A stretch of DNA of 31,454 nt from Burkholderiales bacterium (GTDB taxonomy: Bacteria; Pseudomonadota; Gammaproteobacteria; Burkholderiales; Burkholderiaceae_B), in contig SXZD01000200.1 of assembly GCA_005788065.1 (NCBI GenBank), forward strand, positions 1-31,454, given 5' to 3'. Every line of letters starts with the position of its first letter. Positions within the stretch are counted from its first letter, which is position 1. The notes beneath the pieces were generated by a model. That model had not been told where the DNA came from and searched no databases. It worked only from the letters and a program-made list of their open reading frames with translations. The position numbers and the translations under genes were made by a program. Below, one piece after another: positions 9,577-16,970 of this stretch.

Positions 9577-9730
9577 GTATCCCGTGATACCTGCGGGTAA
9601 CTTGTATTGGATTCATTTCGAATTCAGATTGATTAACAATCCGGCTGTGCAGGTCGCATCCTTTAACAATCCACGTGTGTCCAGTCTTTCCCGCAATGCC
9701 AATCGTCTGCGATACTCACAGGTATCACGG
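9577..9730. promoter_or_regulatory. Divergent control region with paired inverted and direct repeats
   Basis: The 192 bp between the two divergent ceramidase genes contain CCGTGATACC at 9582-9591 and its exact reverse complement GGTATCACGG at 9721-9730, each close to one start codon (28 and 17 bp). Each lies within a local palindrome: GTATC-4-GATAC (9577-9590) and GATAC-6-GTATC (9711-9726). Between them TTAACAATCC occurs twice in direct orientation (9633-9642 and 9663-9672), 30 bp apart, about three helix turns. The repeats are seen directly. A shared regulator or looping operator is inference, and I could not place the -35/-10 boxes with confidence. Confidence 0.5.
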
Positions 9731-9746
9731 CTACGTTTGGCGTCCC

Positions 9747-12212
9747 ATGTCTGTCAGTGCTTCCCGTTTTTGTGTTGTCAGTCTGATCCCACTCATGCTC
9801 GCGCTGGCTGGCTGTCTGGGGGCAGAGGGCAGTTCCGGCCCGACGGCGGCTACCGGAACCACCCCAATTGCAACCGCACCCAACGGAACCATGCCTGCGC
9901 AGATGGCAGAAGACCCCACCACGGTTGCGGTCCAGTTTCCGGCCTCGTTTGACGGGGTTTTCAATCGCGAATTCCTGAAAGTGGGGCAGGGCATCGATGC
10001 GCCCGGCCGGCTCGAGTTCGATCTGCCGCAGGCAGGCCGAGCCCCCGGGCCTTGCGCCGCCAATACCGGTTTTTTGTTCGGTGCTGGTCTGCATGACGTA
10101 ACGGGTCCGGTAGCCAACACGGGCGGAGCCGGTTGGGAAGACCCGATGCAGATTCTGGCCGGTCTGCACACGCGGCAGTATTCGCGCGCGTTTGCCATTG
10201 AGTCGCCCTGCGACCGCAAGCGCCTAATGTTTGTCTCGGCCGACATCGGGTTGATGTTCGGCTCCATCCGCCAAGCCGTGCTGGCAGCGGTAGCTGCTGA
10301 CCCGGTACTTTCGGTCAATTACACGCCGGCCAATATCATGCTGTCGGCCACCCATACCCATCAGGGACCTGCGGGCTATGGCCATCACGACGGCTTCAAT
10401 GCCTTCCACTACGGCTTTGACCAGTTGGTGCTCGATACCATCGTGGCCGGCATCACGGAGTCCATGCGCAAGGCCCACGCCAGTCTGCGCACACAGTCGC
10501 AGCCAGCACCCATCCGTCTGGCAGTCGATGAATTGCTCAACGCCAACATCAACCGCAGCAAACCTGCCTTTGTAATGAACAGCGAAGCCGAGCGCCGCCA
10601 GTTTCTCAACAATCTCGGACAGGAAGTGCAGGTCGACAAGCGGGTGGTGCAGTTGAATTTCTATCAGGCAGACGGCAGGCCGACCGGCATCATCAACTGG
10701 TTTGGCGTGCATCCAACCACCATCGGGCAGCGCCAGACCTTGGTGAGTACCGACAACAAGGGCTACGCCTCGCTGGCTCTCGAAAAGGCGTTTGGCACCC
10801 GCTACAACACGCCGCGTGGCCAAAATACGTTTGTGGCTGCGTTTGCGCAGAAGGATGAAGGCGATGCGTCGCCCAATATCTTTATCGAAGAGTTTCCGAC
10901 CCCCGACCCCAGGCGCGGCGGTGGCGCAGACGACTTTGAGAACAATGCGATTGCCGGGACCAAGCAGCTGGGCAAGGGCATCGACCTCCTGACAAAAGGT
11001 GCCGCCCTCAAGGGGCCGCTGGATTTCCGGTTCATGCACATCAAAATGGACGAGGTGACCGTTACAGACCCGGTCGTGCTGCGCAGTCTGGGACATTCGC
11101 CAGCTCTGGATGCCGCCACCAAGCGCACCTGTGTGGCTGCACTGGGTGTGTCGTTTGGCGGTGGTGCGGAAGATGGCCCCGGGCCTACGGTGGAGGGCAT
11201 TTCCTGCAACAGTTCGCCCGATGTGATTGCAGCTGGACAGCGCGATTTTGAGGCTGGCATGGCCGGCAAGGTGCCACCGTCGCTGCTGTCGACTGCGGTG
11301 CTGTGCAATTTCAATGCACTTCCCGGCGTGGATCTGGCCTGCCATGCAGAAAAGCCCATCCTGTTTGTGGTGGGCGGACCGACGGATCTGGAGCCTTCTG
11401 TCATCCCACTGCAGGTGTTCCGGATCGGCAATCTCGCGCTGGTGGGCGTGCCCTGGGAGGTCACCACGATTGCAGCGCGCCGCATCCGCAAAATGCTGTT
11501 TGATGTGTTACTGCCGGTGGGAGTAGACACCATCGTCATTGCCGGTCTGGTGAACGACTATACGCACTATCTGACCACACGCGAAGAATACGCCTCGCAG
11601 CAATATGAGGGTGGGTCGACTATTTTCGGGCCATGGTCGCTGGCAGCCGTGCAGCAGGAACTGCGCAAAATTGCCATCAGCCTTGCGGCAGGTACGCCTC
11701 TGGCTGCGGGTCCCGCTTATGTAGATGTTGCGCCGCGTCTGATCAGACCGCCGTACGTGCCGTCAGACAGCTTGCCACCGGGTCGCACCTTCGGGCAATT
11801 GCTGGTCGATGTGCCCGCAACAGCCAAGAATGGAGATACTGTGGTGGCGCGATTCCAGTCGGCTCATCCCCGCAACGATCTTCGATTGCAGGCCAGCTAT
11901 GCCTACGTGGAGCGCATGAACGGAGCAGGGCAGTGGGACGTGTTCATGGAAGACCGCGACCCGGCACTGCGTTTTGTGTGGATACCTGACCGTCCGTCAG
12001 GCATTCCGGTCGACGTTGCGCCGATCGGACCTTCCAATGCGGAGGTGCAGTGGACCATCGGTTGCAGTATTCCGGCAGGCAAGTATCGCTTACGCCACGT
12101 TGCCAGTTCACGGACGTCGCCTGCCACGGCAGCGGAACCGTTTGAGGGCGTGTCCAGCCCGTTTGATGTGAGTGTCGGTAGCCAGTGCAGGCCAAGGGGT
12201 GGGGTGTTCTGA
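9747..12212 (+). CDS. Neutral ceramidase, canonical type, predicted lipoprotein
   Basis: 821 aa from ATG 9747. The frame is open to 9675, but this start places a normal signal peptide with lipobox LAGC (Cys23). Neutral ceramidase (EC 3.5.1.23) hydrolyses ceramide to sphingosine and a fatty acid. Hallmarks: MLSATHTHQGPAGY (199-211, zinc histidines), GVHPT (His322), AFAQKDEGDASPN (366-377, nucleophile Ser375), VPWEV (Glu571) and NDYTHY (Tyr608), then EEYASQQYEGGSTIFGP (613-629). The 37-residue Glu-Tyr spacing equals that of the Pseudomonas aeruginosa enzyme ligands as I recall them. A C-terminal beta domain fills about 665-821. Size and motifs fit the full-length family; a lipid anchor replacing a freely secreted form is slightly unusual. 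It ends only 5 bp from the convergent kinase gene. Confidence 0.93.
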   Translation: MSVSASRFCVVSLIPLMLALAGCLGAEGSSGPTAATGTTPIATAPNGTMPAQMAEDPTTVAVQFPASFDGVFNREFLKVGQGIDAPGRLEFDLPQAGRAPGPCAANTGFLFGAGLHDVTGPVANTGGAGWEDPMQILAGLHTRQYSRAFAIESPCDRKRLMFVSADIGLMFGSIRQAVLAAVAADPVLSVNYTPANIMLSATHTHQGPAGYGHHDGFNAFHYGFDQLVLDTIVAGITESMRKAHASLRTQSQPAPIRLAVDELLNANINRSKPAFVMNSEAERRQFLNNLGQEVQVDKRVVQLNFYQADGRPTGIINWFGVHPTTIGQRQTLVSTDNKGYASLALEKAFGTRYNTPRGQNTFVAAFAQKDEGDASPNIFIEEFPTPDPRRGGGADDFENNAIAGTKQLGKGIDLLTKGAALKGPLDFRFMHIKMDEVTVTDPVVLRSLGHSPALDAATKRTCVAALGVSFGGGAEDGPGPTVEGISCNSSPDVIAAGQRDFEAGMAGKVPPSLLSTAVLCNFNALPGVDLACHAEKPILFVVGGPTDLEPSVIPLQVFRIGNLALVGVPWEVTTIAARRIRKMLFDVLLPVGVDTIVIAGLVNDYTHYLTTREEYASQQYEGGSTIFGPWSLAAVQQELRKIAISLAAGTPLAAGPAYVDVAPRLIRPPYVPSDSLPPGRTFGQLLVDVPATAKNGDTVVARFQSAHPRNDLRLQASYAYVERMNGAGQWDVFMEDRDPALRFVWIPDRPSGIPVDVAPIGPSNAEVQWTIGCSIPAGKYRLRHVASSRTSPATAAEPFEGVSSPFDVSVGSQCRPRGGVF

Positions 12213-12217
12213 TCGAT

Positions 12218-14755
12218 TCAGGCAAAGCGGCGAATGTTGCCAGACAGACCGACGTCTGCTTCGCCCATGCTGTCGGACCCGCCCCGGTTGTCGAAATTTG
12301 AATTCGGCGATGCGGCGTCGCCGGGGCTTTCGGTCTGAACTGCGCCCACCGCCTCGTCAAAATCGGCTGTTACCTGACGGTTTAATTCCGCTGCCCGCAC
12401 GCGCAAGCGGGTGGTCGCGTCACAGTGGAACAAGCCTGTTTCGCGCATGCAGCTATGGCTTTGCCTCGACAATTCAGCGCACACATCGGCCAATTCATGG
12501 CACTGTGCAATCAATCTGGGCGAAACGGCCTGCAGAAAGCGGTTCTGGCTGAAATCGGCGAGCATGGCTTGGTGAATTGCCGATACCAGCGCTTGGTTCT
12601 GTTCGCGCATGGCTTGCAGGGTGATCTCTGAGCGACCTTGCATTTCATAGGCGCAGACGAATCCAAGCACGTAGACCGGTACAAATGCCATCACCACGTT
12701 GATGGACGGTGGAAACAGCTCGCCATGGGTGCCCGGAATGACGCCATTGAACTCCAATGCATACGAGAAGCCCAAGCTGAGGAGGGCGGCTGCGCAGGTG
12801 ATGGACCCCACGCGGGCTCCGAACTGAAAATGCGCCAGCGCGATGGCTGCAGCCGGCAAAATGGCAATCGGCGAACGTGGACCCATGCCGATGATGACCA
12901 TCGCATTGAACGTAAAAAGCAGAAACGCAACGATCAAAACCCCGGCTGCGAGGCGATGATACCCTTTGCGGGACATGACCATGGCACAAATCGAAAATAG
13001 CCCCGCGCCGCTGGCATTGATGAAAGCCTGTCGCGCCAATTCGCTTCCCGCCAAGGCCTGTATGGCCTGATTGGCGATCATGACGGCAATCAGCGCCACA
13101 ATCAGTCCCATGTAGAAAGTCACCACACGTTTTGAACGCATCAAGAGTTGCTTGCGGATGAGCGGCTGATCAATCGCTTGCGCCCGCCCTGACGAATTTC
13201 CGGCTTGATTTCTGGCGCGCAAAGCGCTCAGCTCGGCTTCAGCGTCTGTCTTGCCTGACACGTTGTTCGACGCTTGCATGGAAGAGGAGGGCAGCATGTC
13301 AGCCCGGGTGGGCAAACAGACCGTAAAAATGCTGCCGCCATGCGGGTTCGGACTGAAAGCAAAGCGGCCACCCAATTGCTCACACAAGGTAGATAAAACA
13401 GGCAGCCCCAGACCAAGGCCCTCACCCGTATCGTGCGAGTGATCATCGCTCATCAAGCCAAGGGGACGCATCAGTTCCGCTGCCCGCTGCTCGCTCATGC
13501 CGCTGCCCTCGTCGTGAACCTGCAGCATCAGAAAGCCCTGCGGATTGATGGAGAGATGGGTGGAAATGGTGCCACCCGACTGGGCTTTGATGGCATTGTC
13601 GAGCAGAACCTGAACGATTCCCCCCAAGATTCCGGGATCTGCCAGTACGGACATCTGCTGCCCAAGCGATGCCGAATCCGGGTCATCAGATATCACCTCT
13701 GGCAACGCGGTCAACGATGCGGGAGCGGGTGCTGCGTTGGCTGCGCCGCCTTGGACGATAAATTCCAGCGAAATATTGCGATAAGAGGCCTCGGCGCTGA
13801 GTTGCTGCAGACAACTTGACCACAGGATATGGGGACTGAAGACATGCAGAACGGGCAGGGGATCGGGGTCGCGTGCCTTGCGAGCCAGTTCAAGATGCAC
13901 GCCCATCATCCGCAGTCGGAACGCATGCCGATCCAGTGCAGCCAGTGTGCGCTGAAAAACTGGCGCACTCAGGTTGGTTCGTCCAAGAAGCTCCAGAACA
14001 AACTGCACGCCTGCCAGTGGTGTGCGTGTACTGTGCGACAGAAGCTTTGAAAAACTGCGTTTACGTGACAAAGACATACGCATGAGGTTCAGACTGTCCT
14101 GCAGCTGCACCCATTGCTCCTCGTAGCGGTGGATCAGGCGATTAAAACGCTGATCGAAGCGCAGATACAAGGCATTGAGCGTCAAAAACGCAAGTGCAGT
14201 CAGCGTGAAACCAACAACCGCGTAGGGTTGGTTGTTGACACTGGCCCCCCGAACCAGACCTGACCATTCCAGGGCGGCCGCCGACACGATCAAGGCAATA
14301 CTCAGTATCGTCAAGCGTAACGCAACCTTGATACCGTAATGAAAGGTAACGAAGGTCAGCGTGATGGGGAGCAGGTAAAACGCCAACGCACGAACGCCAA
14401 ACCCCGACAGGACAGGACCGACGACTGCGATCCCGAAACTACCGATCACAAAAATCGCGGCGGCAACGCGCATCGTGGTGGGGCGCTTGGAGAGTTTAAG
14501 CAGTAAGAAAATCGACGACGTCAGGCCGAGAAAAAACACCCAGCTACCCAAAATGCCTTGACGGGATTGAGTGAGCACACGCCAAAAGTCAGGAAACGCC
14601 AACGAGACGGCAAACCATGCGCCACCGATTAGCGAGAGAAGCAGACACAGATCTGTCAGCATGTTCCGCTGGAAGTCGGCGTACACCTGCTCGGCATGGG
14701 CCAAATGGGTGTCTGGCGGTGGCGGCTTCGGCATGGCGACTGGTTTTATGTACAC
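12218..14755 (-). CDS. Orphan membrane histidine kinase with a second membrane module fused at its C-terminus
   Basis: 845 aa from GTG 14755; ATG at 14734 is an equally plausible start, and neither has a clear ribosome site. Residues about 34-199 hold six membrane helices. A DHp segment follows with H-box SHSTRTPL (phospho-acceptor His241; the usual acidic residue after His is Ser), then an ATPase domain with N-box LLDNAIK (384-390), G1 HDEGSG (414-419) and G2 GEGLGLGL (444-451). After a linker, a second set of six helices (about 546-703) leads to a helical segment with FLQAVSPRL (740-748). This aligns with an H-box but has Pro746 in place of His, and no second ATPase domain follows. No response regulator or receiver domain is nearby. 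The signal is unknown; 6TM sensors often monitor lipids or membrane state, and the neighbouring ceramidase genes make that attractive but unproven. Confidence 0.85.
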   Translation of the reverse strand: MYIKPVAMPKPPPPDTHLAHAEQVYADFQRNMLTDLCLLLSLIGGAWFAVSLAFPDFWRVLTQSRQGILGSWVFFLGLTSSIFLLLKLSKRPTTMRVAAAIFVIGSFGIAVVGPVLSGFGVRALAFYLLPITLTFVTFHYGIKVALRLTILSIALIVSAAALEWSGLVRGASVNNQPYAVVGFTLTALAFLTLNALYLRFDQRFNRLIHRYEEQWVQLQDSLNLMRMSLSRKRSFSKLLSHSTRTPLAGVQFVLELLGRTNLSAPVFQRTLAALDRHAFRLRMMGVHLELARKARDPDPLPVLHVFSPHILWSSCLQQLSAEASYRNISLEFIVQGGAANAAPAPASLTALPEVISDDPDSASLGQQMSVLADPGILGGIVQVLLDNAIKAQSGGTISTHLSINPQGFLMLQVHDEGSGMSEQRAAELMRPLGLMSDDHSHDTGEGLGLGLPVLSTLCEQLGGRFAFSPNPHGGSIFTVCLPTRADMLPSSSMQASNNVSGKTDAEAELSALRARNQAGNSSGRAQAIDQPLIRKQLLMRSKRVVTFYMGLIVALIAVMIANQAIQALAGSELARQAFINASGAGLFSICAMVMSRKGYHRLAAGVLIVAFLLFTFNAMVIIGMGPRSPIAILPAAAIALAHFQFGARVGSITCAAALLSLGFSYALEFNGVIPGTHGELFPPSINVVMAFVPVYVLGFVCAYEMQGRSEITLQAMREQNQALVSAIHQAMLADFSQNRFLQAVSPRLIAQCHELADVCAELSRQSHSCMRETGLFHCDATTRLRVRAAELNRQVTADFDEAVGAVQTESPGDAASPNSNFDNRGGSDSMGEADVGLSGNIRRFA

Positions 14756-14838
14756 GTCTAATCAAATCGAATTGTATCTTGTTCTGTGGTTTGTTAATAC
14801 ACATTCATAGGGTGATGATGTCCGTGCGGCGGATTTCG

Positions 14839-14878
14839 TTCACGTCAAACTTCGCTGGTTTACATAATATAAATTATG
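14839..14878 (+). promoter_or_regulatory. Possible promoter with AT palindrome upstream of the metallopeptidase gene
   Basis: TTCACG (14839-14844) and CATAAT (14863-14868) are 18 bp apart and could be -35 and -10 boxes. The -10 lies in an exact inverted repeat, CATAAT-ATAA-ATTATG (14863-14878), the most AT-rich spot of the interval between the kinase and the metallopeptidase. This would leave a leader of about 165 nt. Confidence 0.3.
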
Positions 14879-14964
14879 CGACGTATTGAAATATGCCCCA
14901 AAGCATACTACCCAGACCTACCCATCAGGGCTCCTACCTTGTCTTCATGCGGGTTTCAAGCAAT

Positions 14965-14996
14965 GGGGGGTACCCCGACCGGGTAGCTGACCCCCC
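14965..14996 (+). other. G/C-tract hairpin in the metallopeptidase leader
   Basis: GGGGGGT (14965-14971) and ACCCCCC (14990-14996) are perfectly complementary and enclose a smaller CCC-GAC-CGGG element. The hairpin sits about 45 nt before the start codon at 15042. No U-tract follows, so it is not an ordinary terminator. It may be an RNA control element or an operator. Confidence 0.5.
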
Positions 14997-15041
14997 ACGT
15001 GTGCATCGACAGAATGTGACCATCAACAAGGGAGTTACATC

Positions 15042-15749
15042 ATGTTCTTCGAAATGCTTCTGTCAGCCGTCGTGGGTCTCAACGCGACCGACCTGACGAT
15101 CGACACAGTCCGTGCGCAAACGCAAAACGTCGTTTCCGCCTACGAGGTTCGGGGCATGAAGGTCCAGGTTACCCAGATCGAGGTGGACAACCCGTCGCCG
15201 CTGCTGACCCGTGCCAGCCCAAACCAGTGCACGATCATGCTGAACACATCCAACACGGCGCGTTTTATTTGGGGCAAATTTGTAGATACCAAAGACGTAT
15301 CCGAAGAAGCTGCCCTGCAGGGCTTCGCGCTGGCCCACGAAATGGGCCACTGCCTGCTGGCCAAGGCGCGTCGCGGCGAAGTCGAACTCCCACAGCTCTC
15401 CGCGCAGCTTCAGTCAGCTTCCAGCAGCAGCCAGTCATTCATGGTCAGCACCTTGATCGGCCGTAAATCGGTCAGTGGCAGCGAAAACCGCTACGACGAG
15501 ACGTTCAGCGATCTGCTGGGTCTTCACTACGTGTCCATGAAGCATCCAGAGCACTTCCAACTGGTGCTCTCCAAGCTGAAAGCTGCCCGCGAATCTTTCG
15601 CCAGTAACGATCAGGCACACCACTCCACACCGTTTTTGAATCAGGCCAATCTGCGTCTCGTCGACCAGTTTGTTGAGCAGACACAAGGCAAAAGCCTGAG
15701 CGATGAGCGTATCGCAAAAGCCGGCATGCACTTGGCGTCAGCCCGGTAA
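15042..15749 (+). CDS. Putative HExxH zinc metallopeptidase of unrecognised family
   Basis: 235 aa, ATG 15042 with AGGGAG seven bases upstream. Residues 98-104 read AHEMGHC, the zinc-binding HExxH motif. About 50 residues later YDETFSDLLGLHY (151-163) offers Glu153 as third ligand, the arrangement of gluzincin (MA(E)-type) peptidases. The protein is small for a peptidase, has a short hydrophobic N-terminus (FFEMLLSAVVGL) that is not a convincing signal peptide, and shows no other domain. I do not recognise the family. Two small paralogous hydrophobic proteins follow (15804 and 16113) in the same direction, so it may process or be controlled by them; that is inference. Its leader carries a palindrome and a G/C hairpin. 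Codon use resembles the neighbouring core genes. Confidence 0.7.
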   Translation: MFFEMLLSAVVGLNATDLTIDTVRAQTQNVVSAYEVRGMKVQVTQIEVDNPSPLLTRASPNQCTIMLNTSNTARFIWGKFVDTKDVSEEAALQGFALAHEMGHCLLAKARRGEVELPQLSAQLQSASSSSQSFMVSTLIGRKSVSGSENRYDETFSDLLGLHYVSMKHPEHFQLVLSKLKAARESFASNDQAHHSTPFLNQANLRLVDQFVEQTQGKSLSDERIAKAGMHLASAR

Positions 15750-15803
15750 ATCACAACGACGCGACATCTCAACACTCAGCCCGACAGTCCACGGAGCCAT
15801 ACC

Positions 15804-15941
15804 ATGCTGAACAAATCACTGAACTTTGCCATCGCGATGATCCTGGTCAATGCCATGGCCGGAAAACTCACCGATACCTACACCGATTTCGCAGAGCTGG
15901 CCGGAAACCGCTTGATTGCAGCCATTTCCTCGACGATCTGA
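15804..15941 (+). CDS. Small hydrophobic protein, paralog 1 (45 aa)
   Basis: An ATG with GGAG seven bases upstream opens a 45-codon frame ending at TGA 15939-15941. The product starts MLNKSLNFAIAMILVNAMAG, then KLTDTYTDFAELAGNRLIAA. It has a short hydrophobic helix (about 6-20) followed by an amphipathic segment. It aligns without gaps to the 53-aa protein at 16113 with 17 of 45 residues identical: MLNK, I10, I13, N16-A17, K21-L22, Y26, D28, A30, G34, R36-L37 and A39. Paralogy plus a good ribosome site argue that it is real despite its size. It starts 54 bp after the metallopeptidase stop. Function unknown; a membrane peptide, a peptidase substrate or a signal peptide are possibilities. Confidence 0.65.
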   Translation: MLNKSLNFAIAMILVNAMAGKLTDTYTDFAELAGNRLIAAISSTI

Positions 15942-16112
15942 TCCTCGATGTCAAAGGCGCCGGCCGACAACAGACAGCATCAGGCGACCCATCCGAAAAA
16001 ACCGAACTACCCGTAAAGGTGCCTACCTTCAAGGGGGGCGTCCACATCAGCAGAATGCTTACAGAATGTCTCCAACGACAAACAACAAACCGACACACCA
16101 CAGGAGCACACC

Positions 16113-16274
16113 ATGCTGAACAAAACCATCGGAATCTGCATCGTCGTCATCTTCGGCAACGCATTCGGCATGAAGCTGTCCAGCGGTTATGCAGACCTGG
16201 CCTCTGTCATGGGCAGCCGCCTGACCGCCAGCGTGGCGGTCAGCGCATCAGCAGCGTCGACCGCAATTCGGTGA
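16113..16274 (+). CDS. Small hydrophobic protein, paralog 2 (53 aa)
   Basis: ATG 16113 with AGGAG six bases upstream; stop TGA at 16272-16274. It starts MLNKTIGICIVVIFGNAFGM, then KLSSGYADLASVMGSRLTA and an Ala/Ser-rich tail. Shared with paralog 1 are the MLNK start, NA at 16-17, KL at 21-22, Y-x-D-x-A at 26-30 and G-x-R-L at 34-37. The 23 nt before each start also match (CCGACA..CCAC..., 16/23 ungapped), so the duplication covered the translation start region. Its last 27 bp overlap the 3' end of the convergent ankyrin gene. Function unknown. The 171 bp between the two small genes show no convincing third copy. Confidence 0.65.
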   Translation: MLNKTIGICIVVIFGNAFGMKLSSGYADLASVMGSRLTASVAVSASAASTAIR

Positions 16275-16970
16275 TGGCGCAGCGAGCAGCTTTTCCATTT
16301 CGTCATTGCCATTTCGCTTCGCATAATCCCGCGCGCTGAATCCCGCTTCATTGACCAAATCTCTTTGGGCGCCCTTCTTCAGCAGCAAATTTGCCACCTC
16401 CGACGCATTTGATCTAGCAGCCATCATCAGCGGCGTTGTGCCGTTCGCACTGGGTGCATCTACCCATGCTGATCGTTTCAGCAGCAGTTCAACCACCGAA
16501 ATACGATTATTGGCGGCCGCATAATGCAAGGGTGTCCATCCCGACACCGGGTTGATCTGCCCTCCCCGTTTGATCAGCGCCTCCACCCAGGCCAGTTCGC
16601 CAAGTCCGCTGGCGGTCATCAGCGCAGTATCACCGCGAGCATTGGTTTGATCGACGTCCAGTTTGGGGTGTTGAAGCAACCATTGCACCACCTGTCCTGA
16701 GCCCGAAACCATTGCGTAAATCAGTGCCGGATTGGTGTCGGGCATGACCAGATTCGGGCCCAGCCCCTTGGAGACCAGGCTTTGAAAGGCCATCAGGTTG
16801 TCGGTCTCTACGGCCCAGCGATAACTCTCGTAGGAGTCTGGTCGGGGAATGGAGGGAAATGAAGGTACCGTGCCACGTTTTTGGACTGCGGCCTGGGGTG
16901 CGACTTGCTGGCTGGGATGCGAGCAGGCGGCCAGAAACAGCAGGCTGGCTGCGGCCAAATACCGTCTCAT
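16248..16970 (-). CDS. Ankyrin-repeat lipoprotein
   Basis: 240 aa; ATG 16970 overlaps the TGA of the TatD-family gene (ATGA). The signal peptide ends in LAAC (Cys16), predicting a lipid-anchored periplasmic protein. About five ankyrin repeats run from residue 45 to the end, the clearest being GWTPLHYAAANNRISVVELLL and NGTTPLMMAARSNASEVANLLL. Ankyrin repeats bind protein partners; there is no catalytic domain. As last gene of the mltG-tmk-holB-pilZ-ycfH run it may be co-transcribed, but the neighbours do not reveal its partner. Confidence 0.85.
   Translation of the reverse strand: MRRYLAAASLLFLAACSHPSQQVAPQAAVQKRGTVPSFPSIPRPDSYESYRWAVETDNLMAFQSLVSKGLGPNLVMPDTNPALIYAMVSGSGQVVQWLLQHPKLDVDQTNARGDTALMTASGLGELAWVEALIKRGGQINPVSGWTPLHYAAANNRISVVELLLKRSAWVDAPSANGTTPLMMAARSNASEVANLLLKKGAQRDLVNEAGFSARDYAKRNGNDEMEKLLAAPSPNCGRRC

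Noticed and set aside
10224..11345. 373-codon - strand ORF antisense to the neutral ceramidase
   Set aside because: It covers the best-conserved ceramidase segment on the other strand and shows no domain of its own.
14965..14996. G/C-tract hairpin as an ordinary rho-independent terminator
   Set aside because: No T-run follows on either strand, and it lies between a gene's likely promoter and its start codon.
15948..16016. 22-codon ORF between the two micropeptides (starts MSKAPADNRQ)
   Set aside because: It has no ribosome site, no similarity to the two paralogs and a polar composition.
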